The notes below the pieces were generated by a model. The model saw only the letters and a program-made list of their open reading frames with translations. It did no database searches and was not told the origin of the DNA. From Polynucleobacter sp. AP-Reno-20A-A9 (GTDB lineage Bacteria; Pseudomonadota; Gammaproteobacteria; Burkholderiales; Burkholderiaceae): a DNA stretch of 57,099 bases. Of this stretch, positions 1 to 8,695 are shown in pieces. The stretch is from NCBI RefSeq assembly GCF_018882085.1, contig NZ_JACVPB010000013.1, forward strand, positions 1 through 57,099. Reading direction: 5' to 3'. The number at the start of each line of letters is the position of its first letter. The stretch's first letter is position 1. The translations under genes were made by a program, and so were the position numbers.

Positions 1-83
1 GGATGTATAAATACAATCATCAACGTCCAAACATGGCATTGGGCGGCATTACCCCGAAACAGCGACTGGCCATGGTTGCTTAA
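1..83 (+). mobile_element. 3' end of an IS3-family transposase (OrfB)
   Basis: The window opens inside a reading frame whose last 26 codons read MYKYNHQRPNMALGG then ITPKQRLAMVA, ending at TAA 81-83. The YNxxRPNxALGxxTPxQ pattern is the C-terminal end of the rve integrase (DDE) domain of IS3-family transposases. The catalytic residues lie outside the window. The bases after the stop, to about 126 (a run of G, then ATTACCA), probably hold the right inverted repeat, since IS3 elements end in CA. The subgroup cannot be fixed from this much sequence. Confidence 0.8.
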
Positions 84-131
84 TTAACTCTACTTCTAGG
101 TTCGGTTAAATAAGGGGGGATTACCATCGGT

Positions 132-266
132 ATGACAGGAAGAAAGCACTCTCCTGAGACGCTTGAGAAAATGAGGGCAAAAGCCTTGGGTAGGAAACAA
201 AGTCCCGAGAGTATTGCAAAAATTTCTATGACTAAAAAGCTGGCTGCGGCCACTAAGAAAGAGTGA
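132..266 (+). pseudogene. NUMOD3-like remnant of a homing endonuclease-type gene
   Basis: A 44-codon frame starts at ATG 132. It contains two NUMOD3-like repeats, GRKHSPETLEKMRAKAL and GRKQSPESIAKIS, then a lysine-rich tail. NUMOD3 repeats are DNA-contacting modules at the C-terminus of GIY-YIG and HNH homing endonucleases. No nuclease domain is present, and the frame begins within about ten bases of the inferred IS3 end. I infer that the IS cut off the 5' part of a larger gene. It could instead be a small stand-alone protein. The repeat match is by eye. Confidence 0.5.
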
Positions 267-340
267 GGTTAGCTTCATTAACCTTTCTTTTTACTAAATA
301 TAGCCTCGCAATCAATACATAGCCAATACATTACATTCCA

Positions 341-379
341 AAAGAAAAAAGGCTCCAAAAGCGTTTTGCCTTTGAAGCC
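341..379 (-). terminator. Rho-independent terminator after tRNA-Lys
   Basis: On the minus strand, downstream of tRNA-Lys, GGCTTCAAAGGC (379-368) pairs with the GC-TTTTGGAGCC arm (362-351) around a short A-rich loop. The stem is about 12 bp with two G-U pairs and is followed by TTTTTTCTTT (350-341). This is a classic intrinsic terminator. Confidence 0.8.
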
Positions 380-389
380 TTGTACATCT

Positions 390-465
390 TGGTGGGTCGG
401 GCGAGATTCGAACTCGCGACCAACGGATTAAAAGTCCGCTGCTCTACCGACTGAGCTACCGACCC
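390..465 (-). tRNA. tRNA-Lys(UUU)
   Basis: The minus strand folds as a complete 76-nt cloverleaf. It begins GGGTCGGTAGCTCAG, has anticodon loop CTTTTAA (anticodon TTT), T loop GTTCGAATC, acceptor closing CCGACCC, and an encoded CCA at 392-390. It decodes AAA/AAG. A terminator follows directly, so it is transcribed as a single-gene unit. The gene fragment and IS end beside it suggest, but do not prove, integration near a tRNA. Confidence 0.97.
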
Positions 466-551
466 AGTTAAGCCATAAATTATAGCAAGAAGTTTGTAGG
501 CCTCCCCTTGGTTTGTAGGGGCCACCCCTCAAGCCTTGTAACTACAAGATC

Positions 552-1898
552 CTAGGAGTTGACCCGTCTGGCGACCGGTGGATTTTTGGAAAAATAGTCC
601 TTAATTCCCTTCAAAATAGCCTCTGCAATCCGATCCTGGTAGCCGTCATCATTCAATCGGGCTTCTTCCTGGGGGTTGCTAATAAATGCGGTCTCAACGA
701 GGATGGAAGGGATATCTGGCGCTTTAAGCACTGCAAAGCTGGCTTGCTCTACTTTGCCCTTGTGCAGAGGTGCAAATCCACCAATTTGTTTGAGAATCGA
801 GTTACCTACCTGTAAGGAGTCCTTAATCTGAGCGGTAGTCGACATATCCAATAGTAGGTTGGCGACTTGCCTGTCCTGCGTCTTGATATTAATGCCGCCA
901 ATGAGGTCGGAAGCATTTTCTTTATTAGCCATCCATCTTGCTGCCGTACTACTGGCACCCATTTGCGAGAGTGCAAATACAGAAGCTCCTTTAGCATTTC
1001 TTTCAATAAAGGCATCAGCATGGATTGATACAAATAAATCCGCTTCTACACGTCTAGCTTTTTGCACTCTGACGTGAAGTGGCACAAAGTAATCGCCATC
1101 TCTGGTTAAGAAAGGGCGCATATAGGCTTCGCCCTCAATCTTGTCTTTCAGCCTCTTTGCAATAGCGAGCACGACATTCTTTTCTCGTGAGCCTGCAGCG
1201 CCAATAGCACCAGGATCTTCACCGCCATGGCCAGGATCAATCGCAATCGTAATTAAGCGCTTGTATTTAGCGGGCTCAGGAAGTGGTTTGTTATCTGGAA
1301 TCGCTTGTGCCACTGGTGCCGCCGGAGTCTTGGCTAGCTCTTTTTCTTTCTTGGTGGCGAACTGCGCAATCAGATCTACCTCTTCATTAGATTTTTCAAG
1401 AGCGCTTTCTTTCTTGGCGCTACTTCTAACCAAAGCCATCAATGGATCTGGTGGTGTAGTGGGGTAGAGGTCAAATACCATACGGTAGTTGTACTCACCA
1501 ATGGGATCCAAGGTAAAGAGTTGTGGCTTGATCGGTTCTTTTAAGTCAAAAACCAAACGCACAATGCCTGGCTGAAATTGCCCCACTCGAACTTGAGAGA
1601 TGTAGGGATCGTTCGGCTTTACTTTAGCTACCAAATCTTTAAGCGTGGGATTGAGCTCCAATCCTTGCACATCCACTACTAAACGATCAGGGTTCGTCAA
1701 AATCTGTTGGGTAATCGGTAGCGGTGTATCGGATTCCAGGGTAACGCGGGTGTAGTCCTCAGAGGGCCAGACGCGCACACCTAGGATCTTTGCTCCCCAA
1801 GCAATATCAATCTCAGTCAGAAGCAGTGCAAAGCTCAAGAACTTTACTGAAGTCTTGAGATGCTGCCTTCTAAAGAGGTTGGTTTTCTTAGTACTCAT
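552..1898 (-). CDS. amiC: N-acetylmuramoyl-L-alanine amidase (AmiC type)
   Basis: A 448-residue periplasmic zinc amidase that cleaves the amide bond between MurNAc and the stem peptide during daughter-cell separation. The N-terminus carries RRQHLK followed by a hydrophobic stretch, which resembles a Tat signal like that of E. coli AmiC. An AMIN domain (about 37-140, septal targeting) comes next, then a Pro/Lys/Ala-rich linker, then the Amidase_3 domain (about 215-435). Visible zinc and catalytic motifs are DPGHGGEDPGA, a Glu in REKNVV, SIHADA, and the late LVETAFISNP. The gene lies 14 bp downstream of tsaE on the same strand, the common tsaE-amiC arrangement. Full length with no missing catalytic motif. 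Confidence 0.93.
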   Translation of the reverse strand: MSTKKTNLFRRQHLKTSVKFLSFALLLTEIDIAWGAKILGVRVWPSEDYTRVTLESDTPLPITQQILTNPDRLVVDVQGLELNPTLKDLVAKVKPNDPYISQVRVGQFQPGIVRLVFDLKEPIKPQLFTLDPIGEYNYRMVFDLYPTTPPDPLMALVRSSAKKESALEKSNEEVDLIAQFATKKEKELAKTPAAPVAQAIPDNKPLPEPAKYKRLITIAIDPGHGGEDPGAIGAAGSREKNVVLAIAKRLKDKIEGEAYMRPFLTRDGDYFVPLHVRVQKARRVEADLFVSIHADAFIERNAKGASVFALSQMGASSTAARWMANKENASDLIGGINIKTQDRQVANLLLDMSTTAQIKDSLQVGNSILKQIGGFAPLHKGKVEQASFAVLKAPDIPSILVETAFISNPQEEARLNDDGYQDRIAEAILKGIKDYFSKNPPVARRVNS

Positions 1899-1912
1899 CT
1901 ATTGATTGCGTA

Positions 1913-2452
1913 TCACCTTGGTTGAAGCTCTTGTAGTACGCTTGCTCCAGATTGACTGAAAGCATTGAGCTTAATACTGCGCTCATTTTCATCTGTTCCT
2001 GCAGTTAACTGAATCTGAATATCAAATACAGGCAGAGATCCTTCTGCTTTTTCTGGCCACTCAATTAAGCAAATACCAGGAACATCAAAATGTTCTGCAA
2101 ATCCTGCCTCTTGCCATTCCAGGGGATCGCGCATGCGATACAAATCAAAGTGGTGAACAGTGATTGCTTGCTCATTTAGCTGAAGTGGATAGGGTTCGCA
2201 CAAGGTGTATGTAGGACTCTTTACCTTGCCGTCATGACCTAGCGCCTGAATGAGGTATCTCGCAAAGGTTGTTTTGCCAGCGCCAAGATCGCCTTCTAGG
2301 GAAATATTGAGGTGCGCGCCTGACTGCTTAGTCAGAAAGTGCCCAAAACTGGCGGCCAGCTGCTTAGCTAGAGAGGCGGTATCGGCTTCCTGCCTACAAT
2401 AGAGATCAATTGCAGTGAGCGGTATTGCTTTGGTTGCCTGTGTTTGAGCCAT
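1913..2452 (-). CDS. tsaE: tRNA threonylcarbamoyladenosine biosynthesis ATPase TsaE
   Basis: A 179-residue P-loop ATPase that works with TsaB/TsaD to make the t6A37 modification of ANN-decoding tRNAs. The Walker A motif GDLGAGKTT is at about 54-62, followed by the family signature SPTYTLCEPY and HHFDLYR. The C-terminal half holds FDVPGICLIEWPEKA, typical of TsaE. Slightly longer than usual because of an N-terminal extension of about 20 residues. It is co-transcribed with amiC and divergent from queG, with 43 bp between the two starts, so both promoters must share that gap and neighbouring coding DNA. Confidence 0.95.
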   Translation of the reverse strand: MAQTQATKAIPLTAIDLYCRQEADTASLAKQLAASFGHFLTKQSGAHLNISLEGDLGAGKTTFARYLIQALGHDGKVKSPTYTLCEPYPLQLNEQAITVHHFDLYRMRDPLEWQEAGFAEHFDVPGICLIEWPEKAEGSLPVFDIQIQLTAGTDENERSIKLNAFSQSGASVLQELQPR

Positions 2453-2495
2453 TCCCCTAGTTTATTCAATTATTGCGCTACATTCAGTATTCCAT

Positions 2496-3605
2496 ATGTC
2501 TTTATCTGTCAAACCTCAGTCTTTAGATGAGTCCAATCTGCGCGATTGGCTTGGGGCCCAAGCTGTGGCATTGGGGTTTGATGGCTTACGCATTACCGAT
2601 ACCCATTTAGGGCCTGCAACAGAGCGTTTGCAGGAATGGCTGGCCGATGGTCGTCATGGTCATATGGAGTACATGCAGCGCCATGCCGAATTACTTTCCG
2701 ATCCCGAGCTACTGGTACCCGGTACGGTGCGAGTGATTTGTGTGTCTATGAACTACCTCCCACTCAAAACCGATTTTGATGCAGAGTGGCAGAGGCTAGA
2801 GGATCCTACCCAAGCAGTTGTCTCAATGTATGCCCGCGGACGCGACTATCACAAAGTATTACGTAATCGCTTGCAAGAATTTGCCGGGCTCATCGAAGAG
2901 CGCATTGGGAAGTTGGGTTATCGCGTATTCACAGACTCTGCGCCCTTGATGGAAGTCGAGCTAGCTCGCAAGGCAGGTTTAGGTTGGCGTGGCAAACACA
3001 CGCTTTTACTCAATCGAGAATCTGGCTCTACTTTTTTCTTGGGCGAGATCTTGGTAGATGTCCCGTTACCAATAGACCAAGAGATCGAAGAGCATTGCGG
3101 CACCTGCACCTCTTGTATTGATGTATGCCCTACTCAAGCCATTACTGCGCCATATCAATTGGATGCACGACGTTGCATCTCTTATCTCACCATTGAAAAT
3201 CCAGAAGCCATACCGGTTGAATTTAGAAGGGCTATGGGTAATCGCGTGTATGGCTGTGATGATTGCCAACTCATTTGCCCTTGGAACAAATTTGCCAAGC
3301 GTACTGAGTTACCAGACTTTGCACAGCGTCATGGTTTAGGGCAGGCATCGCTTTTACATCTGTGGTCTTGGACCGAGGCCGAGTTTGGGCAGCGCCATGA
3401 AGGTAGCGCCATTCGTAGAATTGGCTATAGCCGCTGGCGTCGCAATATAGCGGTAGCGATGGGCAATGCGCTTGCAAATCCTGATGTTGCTGAGCTTGAT
3501 AAGTCAGCAATACGCTTGGCATTAACCGAGGCACTTACTGGTGCCGATGCTTTGGTGGCTGAACATATTGAATGGGCTCTAGCTTCCTACAAGGCTTACA
3601 ATTAA
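2496..3605 (+). CDS. queG: Epoxyqueuosine reductase QueG
   Basis: A 369-residue cytosolic iron-sulfur, cobalamin-dependent reductase for the last step of queuosine synthesis, converting epoxyqueuosine in tRNA to queuosine. Two 4Fe-4S motifs are visible: CGTCTSCIDVCPTQAI near residue 200 and CDDCQLICPWN near 253. The N-terminal QueG domain contains YARGRDYHKVLRNRL. Its B12 dependence relates functionally to the BtuB-type receptor and cobalamin riboswitch at 43012-45292. Its stop lies three bases before azlC, suggesting read-through into that pair. Confidence 0.95.
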   Translation: MSLSVKPQSLDESNLRDWLGAQAVALGFDGLRITDTHLGPATERLQEWLADGRHGHMEYMQRHAELLSDPELLVPGTVRVICVSMNYLPLKTDFDAEWQRLEDPTQAVVSMYARGRDYHKVLRNRLQEFAGLIEERIGKLGYRVFTDSAPLMEVELARKAGLGWRGKHTLLLNRESGSTFFLGEILVDVPLPIDQEIEEHCGTCTSCIDVCPTQAITAPYQLDARRCISYLTIENPEAIPVEFRRAMGNRVYGCDDCQLICPWNKFAKRTELPDFAQRHGLGQASLLHLWSWTEAEFGQRHEGSAIRRIGYSRWRRNIAVAMGNALANPDVAELDKSAIRLALTEALTGADALVAEHIEWALASYKAYN

Positions 3606-3608
3606 TCC

Positions 3609-4394
3609 ATGTCATCTGCAGACCAGCCCTATATTGATCCTAGTGAAATCGCGCTAGAGGAGTCTGCAGCAGAGCGCTTTAAAAACCCCAGCGATGCTTT
3701 TTGGTCTGGCATTCGGGATGCCGCAGGCGCTCCTGCGATGGTGCTCTTTGCTGGCATGGTTGGCTTTGGGGCAATGGGTAAAACCAACGGCTTTGATGTT
3801 TGGTTCACTACTTTCACATCATTCTTTATGTTCGCCTTGCCAGGACAGGTGGTCTTGCTCGAGATGGCCATTACTGGCTCATCAGTTGTTGCCATTGCAT
3901 TGGCGGTGACACTCACTTCTACACGCTTTATCACTATGACGGTGACACTCTTTCCGCAGTTTCATCAAAAAGATCGTAATCGTAGTCTCTATGCCTCAGT
4001 CCATTTGCTAGCAATGACAGCATGGGCGATCTCGATGCGCGAGTTTCATGCAATTGAGGTGAAGCATCGCCTCAGTTATTTTGTTGGTTTGGGATTGCTG
4101 TGCTGGTTGATCTCCATTCCGGGAACCATTCTGGGTTTTTACTTGGCCGGTATGGTGCCACCTGCAGTGACCTTAGGCTTAGTCTTTATTAATCCCTTGT
4201 TTTTCTTGCTGACGTTTACTGAAGTAAAGCCTTGGATTAATCGGATTGCTCTTTTATTGGGCTGTATCTTTGGCCCGATTTTCTTTGTCATTGATCGCGA
4301 TACCAGTTTGTTAACTGCAGGATTAGTCTCCGGAACAATTGCTTACTTTATTGATCGTAAGTTCTTGCGCAAGAAAACGGGGGTAGTTGGATGA
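3609..4394 (+). CDS. azlC: AzlC-family branched-chain amino acid exporter, large subunit
   Basis: A 261-residue inner-membrane protein of the AzlC/YgaZ family, which exports branched-chain amino acids together with a small AzlD partner. An N-terminal cytoplasmic stretch of about 30 residues is followed by FWSGIRDAAGAPAMVLFAGMVGFG and about seven hydrophobic segments. The overlap with azlD (ATGATGG, last four bases shared) supports translational coupling. The substrate is inferred from the family, and several members have other substrates. Confidence 0.88.
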   Translation: MSSADQPYIDPSEIALEESAAERFKNPSDAFWSGIRDAAGAPAMVLFAGMVGFGAMGKTNGFDVWFTTFTSFFMFALPGQVVLLEMAITGSSVVAIALAVTLTSTRFITMTVTLFPQFHQKDRNRSLYASVHLLAMTAWAISMREFHAIEVKHRLSYFVGLGLLCWLISIPGTILGFYLAGMVPPAVTLGLVFINPLFFLLTFTEVKPWINRIALLLGCIFGPIFFVIDRDTSLLTAGLVSGTIAYFIDRKFLRKKTGVVG

Positions 4395-4753
4395 TGGACA
4401 CGATCAACACTATGACCAATGCGCTCTCTGGGTGGGGGTTATGGATTGCCTTAGTAGGCGCTTGCCTTGGCACTTATTTCTGTCGTGCGATTGGTGTGCT
4501 GCTATCGCAAAGCATTAACCAAGATAGCGAGATCTTTCGTTGGTTGGCTGCCGTCACTTACGCAATGGTTGCTGCTTTAACGATTCGTTTGATTGTGATG
4601 CCCTTAGGTCTAATGGCAACAGTTCCCTTGTGGATCCGTATTCTGATCTGCGTCTTATCTATCGGTGTGATGATCTCTAAGCCCACCAAGCGTTTAGTTC
4701 CAGCTTTATTGACTGGAACTTTGCTCATGGTGGGTTACGGCGTAATTCGTTAA
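4391..4753 (+). CDS. azlD: AzlD-family branched-chain amino acid exporter, small subunit
   Basis: A 120-residue protein with four hydrophobic segments, matching the AzlD/YgaH small-subunit family. The conserved TYFCRAIGVLLSQ segment near residue 30 and a mid-protein VTYAMVAALTIRLI helix are visible. It overlaps azlC by four bases and is convergent with the dehydrogenase gene at 4788, with only 34 bp between stops. Confidence 0.88.
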   Translation: MMDTINTMTNALSGWGLWIALVGACLGTYFCRAIGVLLSQSINQDSEIFRWLAAVTYAMVAALTIRLIVMPLGLMATVPLWIRILICVLSIGVMISKPTKRLVPALLTGTLLMVGYGVIR

Positions 4754-4787
4754 ACAAAAATACGCCGCCCCATCCTCTTTTTTGCTC

Positions 4788-7700
4788 TTATAGATGCGCC
4801 GCTAAAATTCTGGCGATATGCACGGCTTCTCGTTGCGTGCCATCGGCAATCTGATGGCGACAACTCGTACCATCGGCAACCACCCAACTATCTGGCGACT
4901 TCCGAATACTTGGCAAAAGACTTGCTTCCGCCATTTGCTTAGACACTTCTATATGCTCGGCTTCATAGCCAAAGCTACCGGCCATACCGCAGCAAGAAGA
5001 CTCAATTAGCTTGGGCTCTGCATTCGGGATTAGCTTGAGTAATTCCATGGCAGGGGTAACCGCAGCAAATGACTTCTGATGGCAGTGTCCATGAAACAGG
5101 ACTGACTTTTCAGCTGCTTTTAGATTCAACTTAAGCTTGCCTGCTTTTGCTTCGCTGGCCAAGAATTCTTCCAGTAACTGCGCTTGCTTAGAAACGCTCA
5201 CAGCACGATCGCCAAAGCCCATTACTAAGGCCTCATCCTTCAAGGTAAAGAGGCAAGAAGGCTCTAAACCAATAATCGGAATGTTCTTGTCGGCATAAGG
5301 TGCAAGGTGATCAACTAGCTCACCGAGAGTTTCCTTGGCCTTATCAACCATGCCTGCAGCTAAATAGGTTCTGCCACAGCAAAACTCTTTAGAGCAGCCG
5401 CTTCCAGTGTTATCTGGTTGTTTTGTAGTGTTGGTTTGACTCTTATGCGGAATATGAACCCGATAGCCTGCAGCATTCAGAACCTTTAATGCGGCTTGGA
5501 GATTTTCATCTTCAAAGTAGGCATTAAAGGTATCTGCCAAAAGGACAATACCTTTACCATCGGTATTGATCGCTAATTGCTCGGGTGTGTACTGATGGGA
5601 GTTAGCTGCTTTCTGGTTCCAGAAGTTCTTGCTTTTCCAAATCGGCAAACTTCTTTGCGCAGAAATGCCCATGAACCACTCTTGTAGTGTTGCAATCGGC
5701 TTAATGTGATTGCGTACGTTTAGTAGAGCTGGTAAGAGTGGAATGGCGCTAATGGTGCTGGCGTATTTAGGTAAATAAGCAACTGCCAAATCTCGCAAAG
5801 AGTGACCTACACGCTTCTTATAGGCAGAGAGGAACTCAATCTTCATCTTGGCCATGTCCACGCCAGTAGGGCATTCACGGCGGCAGGCTTTACAGCTCAC
5901 GCAAAGTTCCATTACTTCTTTAATGGCATCGCTACCGAGTGGCGACGTCTGATCTTTGATATCTAATTGATTTGACAGTGCAAGACGCAGGGTATTGGCT
6001 CTGCCACGAGTCAGATGCTTCTCATCACGTGTGACACGATAGCTAGGACACATCACCTCAGCATCAAACTTACGGCAGTGACCATTGTTATTGCACATCT
6101 CGACTGCTTTCGCTAAACCCATTGCTGGATCGCCACCAGTGCCAGGTGCGGTAGTTGCTTCAGTCACCGGATCGTTTTGTACGTTCCAAGCGGACCAATC
6201 TAATGCAGGCTGTAGTGGAATGACCTTATAGCTCGGCGGAAATCTAAAGTTGCTTGCGTCATCCATTCTAGGGGGATCAATGATCTTGCCTGGATTAAAT
6301 AATCCTTTAGGATCAAAGGCGTATTTAATTTCTGCGAGGGCTTCAGTGATCTTTGGGCCAAACTGCCAAGAGATCCACTCACCACGGCATAGGCCGTCGC
6401 CATGCTCACCGCTATAGGCACCTTTATATTTACGAACCAAGGCAGATGCCTCCTCTGCAACCGCCCGCATTTTTTGAGCGCCATCTCTGCGCATATCCAA
6501 AATAGGGCGCACGTGCAAAGTACCAACAGAAGCATGGGCATACCAAGTGCCACGTGAACCATATTTAGAAAACACATCCGTTAAAGCCTGGGTGTATTCA
6601 GCCAAGCTTTCTAGTGGAACGGCGCAGTCTTCAATAAAGCTTACCGGCTTGCCATCACCCTTAAGACTCATCATGATGTTTAGGCCAGCTTTACGCACTT
6701 CCCATAAATTCTTTTGCAGGGATGCATCAGGCATCGGGACTACTGATCCTGGCAAGCCTAAATCACTCATCAGCTCTTGTAAGGCCTTGAGCTTCTCAAG
6801 CAACGGTGCATGAGACTCACCAGAAAACTCTACCAATAAGATTGCCTCAGGAGTCTGTGCTGTGTGATCAATTAAGGCGGTCTCGATTGTTTTCTTAAAG
6901 CTAGGATTACTGCGCGCTAAATCAATCATGGTGCGATCGACTAACTCAACAGCGGTAGGGCCAAGCTTCACAATGTGTTGTGCGCTATCCATTGCTTTAT
7001 AGAAGCTAGCAAAGTTCACAATGCCCAGGACCTTGTGTTGGGGCAAAGGCGCAAGTTTGAGCTTGAGTGATTTAAAGTAGCCTAAAGTACCTTCACTGCC
7101 TACCAACAGGTGGGCTAGATTTACGCTGCCGTCTTGGGTGTAGGGCAAATCACTCTGTGGATGAAAAATATCGAGGTTATATCCCGCTACACGTCTTAAC
7201 ACCTTCGGAAAGCATGCTTCGATTTCTGGTTGGAGAGTGGTGGCTAGGTTTTTAACAAAATCACCCAGCTGCTTTGCGGCACCAGTGCTGCTTGCGTAAT
7301 CACCGAAGTTGGCAATTCTGCCATCTGCTAGCCAAGCATCAGTCCCTAAAACGTTGTGCACCATATTGCCGTAAGCAATCGAGCGGCTGCCACAGGAGTT
7401 ATTACCTGCCATACCGCCAATGGTTGCTTGCCCAGCAGTGGAAACATCGACCGGATACCAAAGACCATGTTGTTTCAGTGAACCATTAAGGTGATCGAGC
7501 ACGATGCCAGGCTCAACTTCAACATAGCCTTTATCCAGATTGAGATCTAAAACATTTCTGAAGTATTTGGTGTTATCGATCACCAAAGCTGCACCAGTTG
7601 TTTGACCACACTGACTAGTGCCACCTCCACGCGGCAGAACAGGAACACCCATCTCTGCTGCAATCTGAATAGCGCTAGCAATGTCTTGCGCAGTCTTTGG

Positions 7701-7865
7701 TACAAAAACTGCAACAGGCATCGCTTGATAGATGGAGGCATCAGTCGCATAACGTCCGCGACTCGCGCTATCGGTCATGACTTCACCAGAGGTCTCCTGG
7801 CGCAGACGTTTAGCGAGTGCAGCCTGATCAATCATGAGTTCTTTAAGGTCTAAGGGCTTATTCAT
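4788..7865 (-). CDS. Fused FAD/4Fe-4S 2-hydroxyacid dehydrogenase (YdiJ/GlcD-GlcF type)
   Basis: A 1025-residue fusion of a GlcD-like flavoprotein and a GlcF-like iron-sulfur protein. The FAD_binding_4 domain (about 45-190) holds PRGGGTSQCGQTTG and GGMAGNNSCGSRS. The FAD-oxidase_C domain follows, with HASVGTLHVRP and GEHGDG. A 4Fe-4S segment near 658 reads CVSCKACRRECPTG, and a CCG-type motif SSCCGMAGSFGYE lies near 955. E. coli YdiJ, of the same architecture, is a D-2-hydroxyglutarate dehydrogenase; other members oxidise D-lactate or glycolate. Its ATG overlaps the TGA of the GntR gene. The divergent aminotransferase and nearby GlcG-like gene favour glycolate or a related 2-hydroxyacid, but the substrate is not decided by sequence. 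Confidence 0.88.
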   Translation of the reverse strand: MNKPLDLKELMIDQAALAKRLRQETSGEVMTDSASRGRYATDASIYQAMPVAVFVPKTAQDIASAIQIAAEMGVPVLPRGGGTSQCGQTTGAALVIDNTKYFRNVLDLNLDKGYVEVEPGIVLDHLNGSLKQHGLWYPVDVSTAGQATIGGMAGNNSCGSRSIAYGNMVHNVLGTDAWLADGRIANFGDYASSTGAAKQLGDFVKNLATTLQPEIEACFPKVLRRVAGYNLDIFHPQSDLPYTQDGSVNLAHLLVGSEGTLGYFKSLKLKLAPLPQHKVLGIVNFASFYKAMDSAQHIVKLGPTAVELVDRTMIDLARSNPSFKKTIETALIDHTAQTPEAILLVEFSGESHAPLLEKLKALQELMSDLGLPGSVVPMPDASLQKNLWEVRKAGLNIMMSLKGDGKPVSFIEDCAVPLESLAEYTQALTDVFSKYGSRGTWYAHASVGTLHVRPILDMRRDGAQKMRAVAEEASALVRKYKGAYSGEHGDGLCRGEWISWQFGPKITEALAEIKYAFDPKGLFNPGKIIDPPRMDDASNFRFPPSYKVIPLQPALDWSAWNVQNDPVTEATTAPGTGGDPAMGLAKAVEMCNNNGHCRKFDAEVMCPSYRVTRDEKHLTRGRANTLRLALSNQLDIKDQTSPLGSDAIKEVMELCVSCKACRRECPTGVDMAKMKIEFLSAYKKRVGHSLRDLAVAYLPKYASTISAIPLLPALLNVRNHIKPIATLQEWFMGISAQRSLPIWKSKNFWNQKAANSHQYTPEQLAINTDGKGIVLLADTFNAYFEDENLQAALKVLNAAGYRVHIPHKSQTNTTKQPDNTGSGCSKEFCCGRTYLAAGMVDKAKETLGELVDHLAPYADKNIPIIGLEPSCLFTLKDEALVMGFGDRAVSVSKQAQLLEEFLASEAKAGKLKLNLKAAEKSVLFHGHCHQKSFAAVTPAMELLKLIPNAEPKLIESSCCGMAGSFGYEAEHIEVSKQMAEASLLPSIRKSPDSWVVADGTSCRHQIADGTQREAVHIARILAAHL

Positions 7866-8548
7866 GATTTAGTGGTTTCTAGCGTGGATTCGGATTGAAG
7901 TAATTGAGCAACCACATCGCGTTTGTTTCTGACGTGCTGGATCATAATTTTTCTCATGCGGACACTGTCCCTTGCTTTGAGTGCATCGAGCATCTCTTGA
8001 TGCTCTTCTACAGCCTTCTCCCACTTAACGCCATCCTGATTGGAGCGAAAGCGTAATGCTTCAATGCGCGCATTCACTTGGGTAAAGAGTTTTGATAAAA
8101 CAGGATTGTTGGCCGCTTGATTAATCAGATGATGAATGCGCAAATTGAGTTTGTAGTAACCAGATAAATCACGACGCGCATAAGAGGCCATCATTTCATA
8201 TTGAAGGGCTTCTAATTCAGAAAGGGTGGCATTGCTAATATTGTTGGCTGCCAATTCCCCTGAGAATCCTTCGAGGTCTGCAATTACATCAAACGTATTT
8301 AATACATCCGCAAGACTGAGTTGCACTGCTATAGCACCGCGATTGGTAATCAACTCAACCAGGCCTTCAGCAGCCAAGCGACGAATCGCCTCCCGAATGG
8401 GGGTGCGGGATACATGAAGACTCTCAGCTAATTCACGTTCATTGAGTTTGCTGCCGGGGGCAATCTTGCCCTCAACCAAGAGGGATCTTAGTTTCTCGAA
8501 AGTTGCTTCATGCAAGTTTTGGGAATTTGGCTGTTCTAGCACTGTCAT
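7862..8548 (-). CDS. GntR-family regulator, FCD subfamily
   Basis: A 228-residue regulator. The winged helix-turn-helix (about 20-80) contains LNERELAESLHVSRTP and IREAIRRLAAEGLVE. The C-terminal FCD ligand domain has the expected acidic and histidine residues, including LRIHHLINQAANNPVL and VEEHQEMLDALKARD, consistent with a metal-assisted carboxylate pocket as in GlcC, LldR or PdhR. It overlaps the dehydrogenase gene by four bases (ATGA) and is divergent from the aminotransferase. Two identical TTTGTATACAAA palindromes in the gap are its likely operators. I expect relief of repression by a hydroxyacid or glyoxylate-type ligand. Confidence 0.92.
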   Translation of the reverse strand: MTVLEQPNSQNLHEATFEKLRSLLVEGKIAPGSKLNERELAESLHVSRTPIREAIRRLAAEGLVELITNRGAIAVQLSLADVLNTFDVIADLEGFSGELAANNISNATLSELEALQYEMMASYARRDLSGYYKLNLRIHHLINQAANNPVLSKLFTQVNARIEALRFRSNQDGVKWEKAVEEHQEMLDALKARDSVRMRKIMIQHVRNKRDVVAQLLQSESTLETTKS

Positions 8549-8589
8549 GGATCAAGCCTTGGCTATTAGTTATGTCGCTAGCTTATTAA

Positions 8590-8601
8590 TTTGTATACAA
8601 A
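8590..8601. promoter_or_regulatory. Palindromic operator TTTGTATACAAA, gntR-proximal
   Basis: A perfect 12-bp palindrome 41 bp upstream of the gntR start. The same 12 bases recur at 8684. FCD-type GntR proteins bind palindromes of this size and type, so this is the probable autoregulatory site. Confidence 0.7.
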
Positions 8602-8683
8602 AGTAAGAATAAACCATCTTTTCTCATAAATACAGCCTTTAAATGCCTTATATAGGCTTTATTTAGTATTTAATTGCAAATAG

Positions 8684-8695
8684 TTTGTATACAAA
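8684..8695. promoter_or_regulatory. Palindromic operator TTTGTATACAAA, aminotransferase-proximal
   Basis: Second exact copy of the 12-bp palindrome, 94 bp (about nine helical turns) from the first and 65 bp upstream of the aminotransferase ATG. The spacing is compatible with looping or with separate control of the two divergent promoters. Confidence 0.7.

Noticed and set aside
331..525. 64-codon minus-strand frame over the tRNA-Lys region
   Set aside because: It reads through the tRNA gene and its terminator; no protein-family pattern.
1141..1467. 108-codon plus-strand frame opposite amiC
   Set aside because: Shadow of the amidase coding sequence; low-complexity Ser/Ala content only.
4738..4767. 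CGGCGTA/TACGCCG hairpin as terminator after azlD
   Set aside because: The loop is 16 bases and the T run is about 15 bases further on, so not a standard intrinsic terminator.
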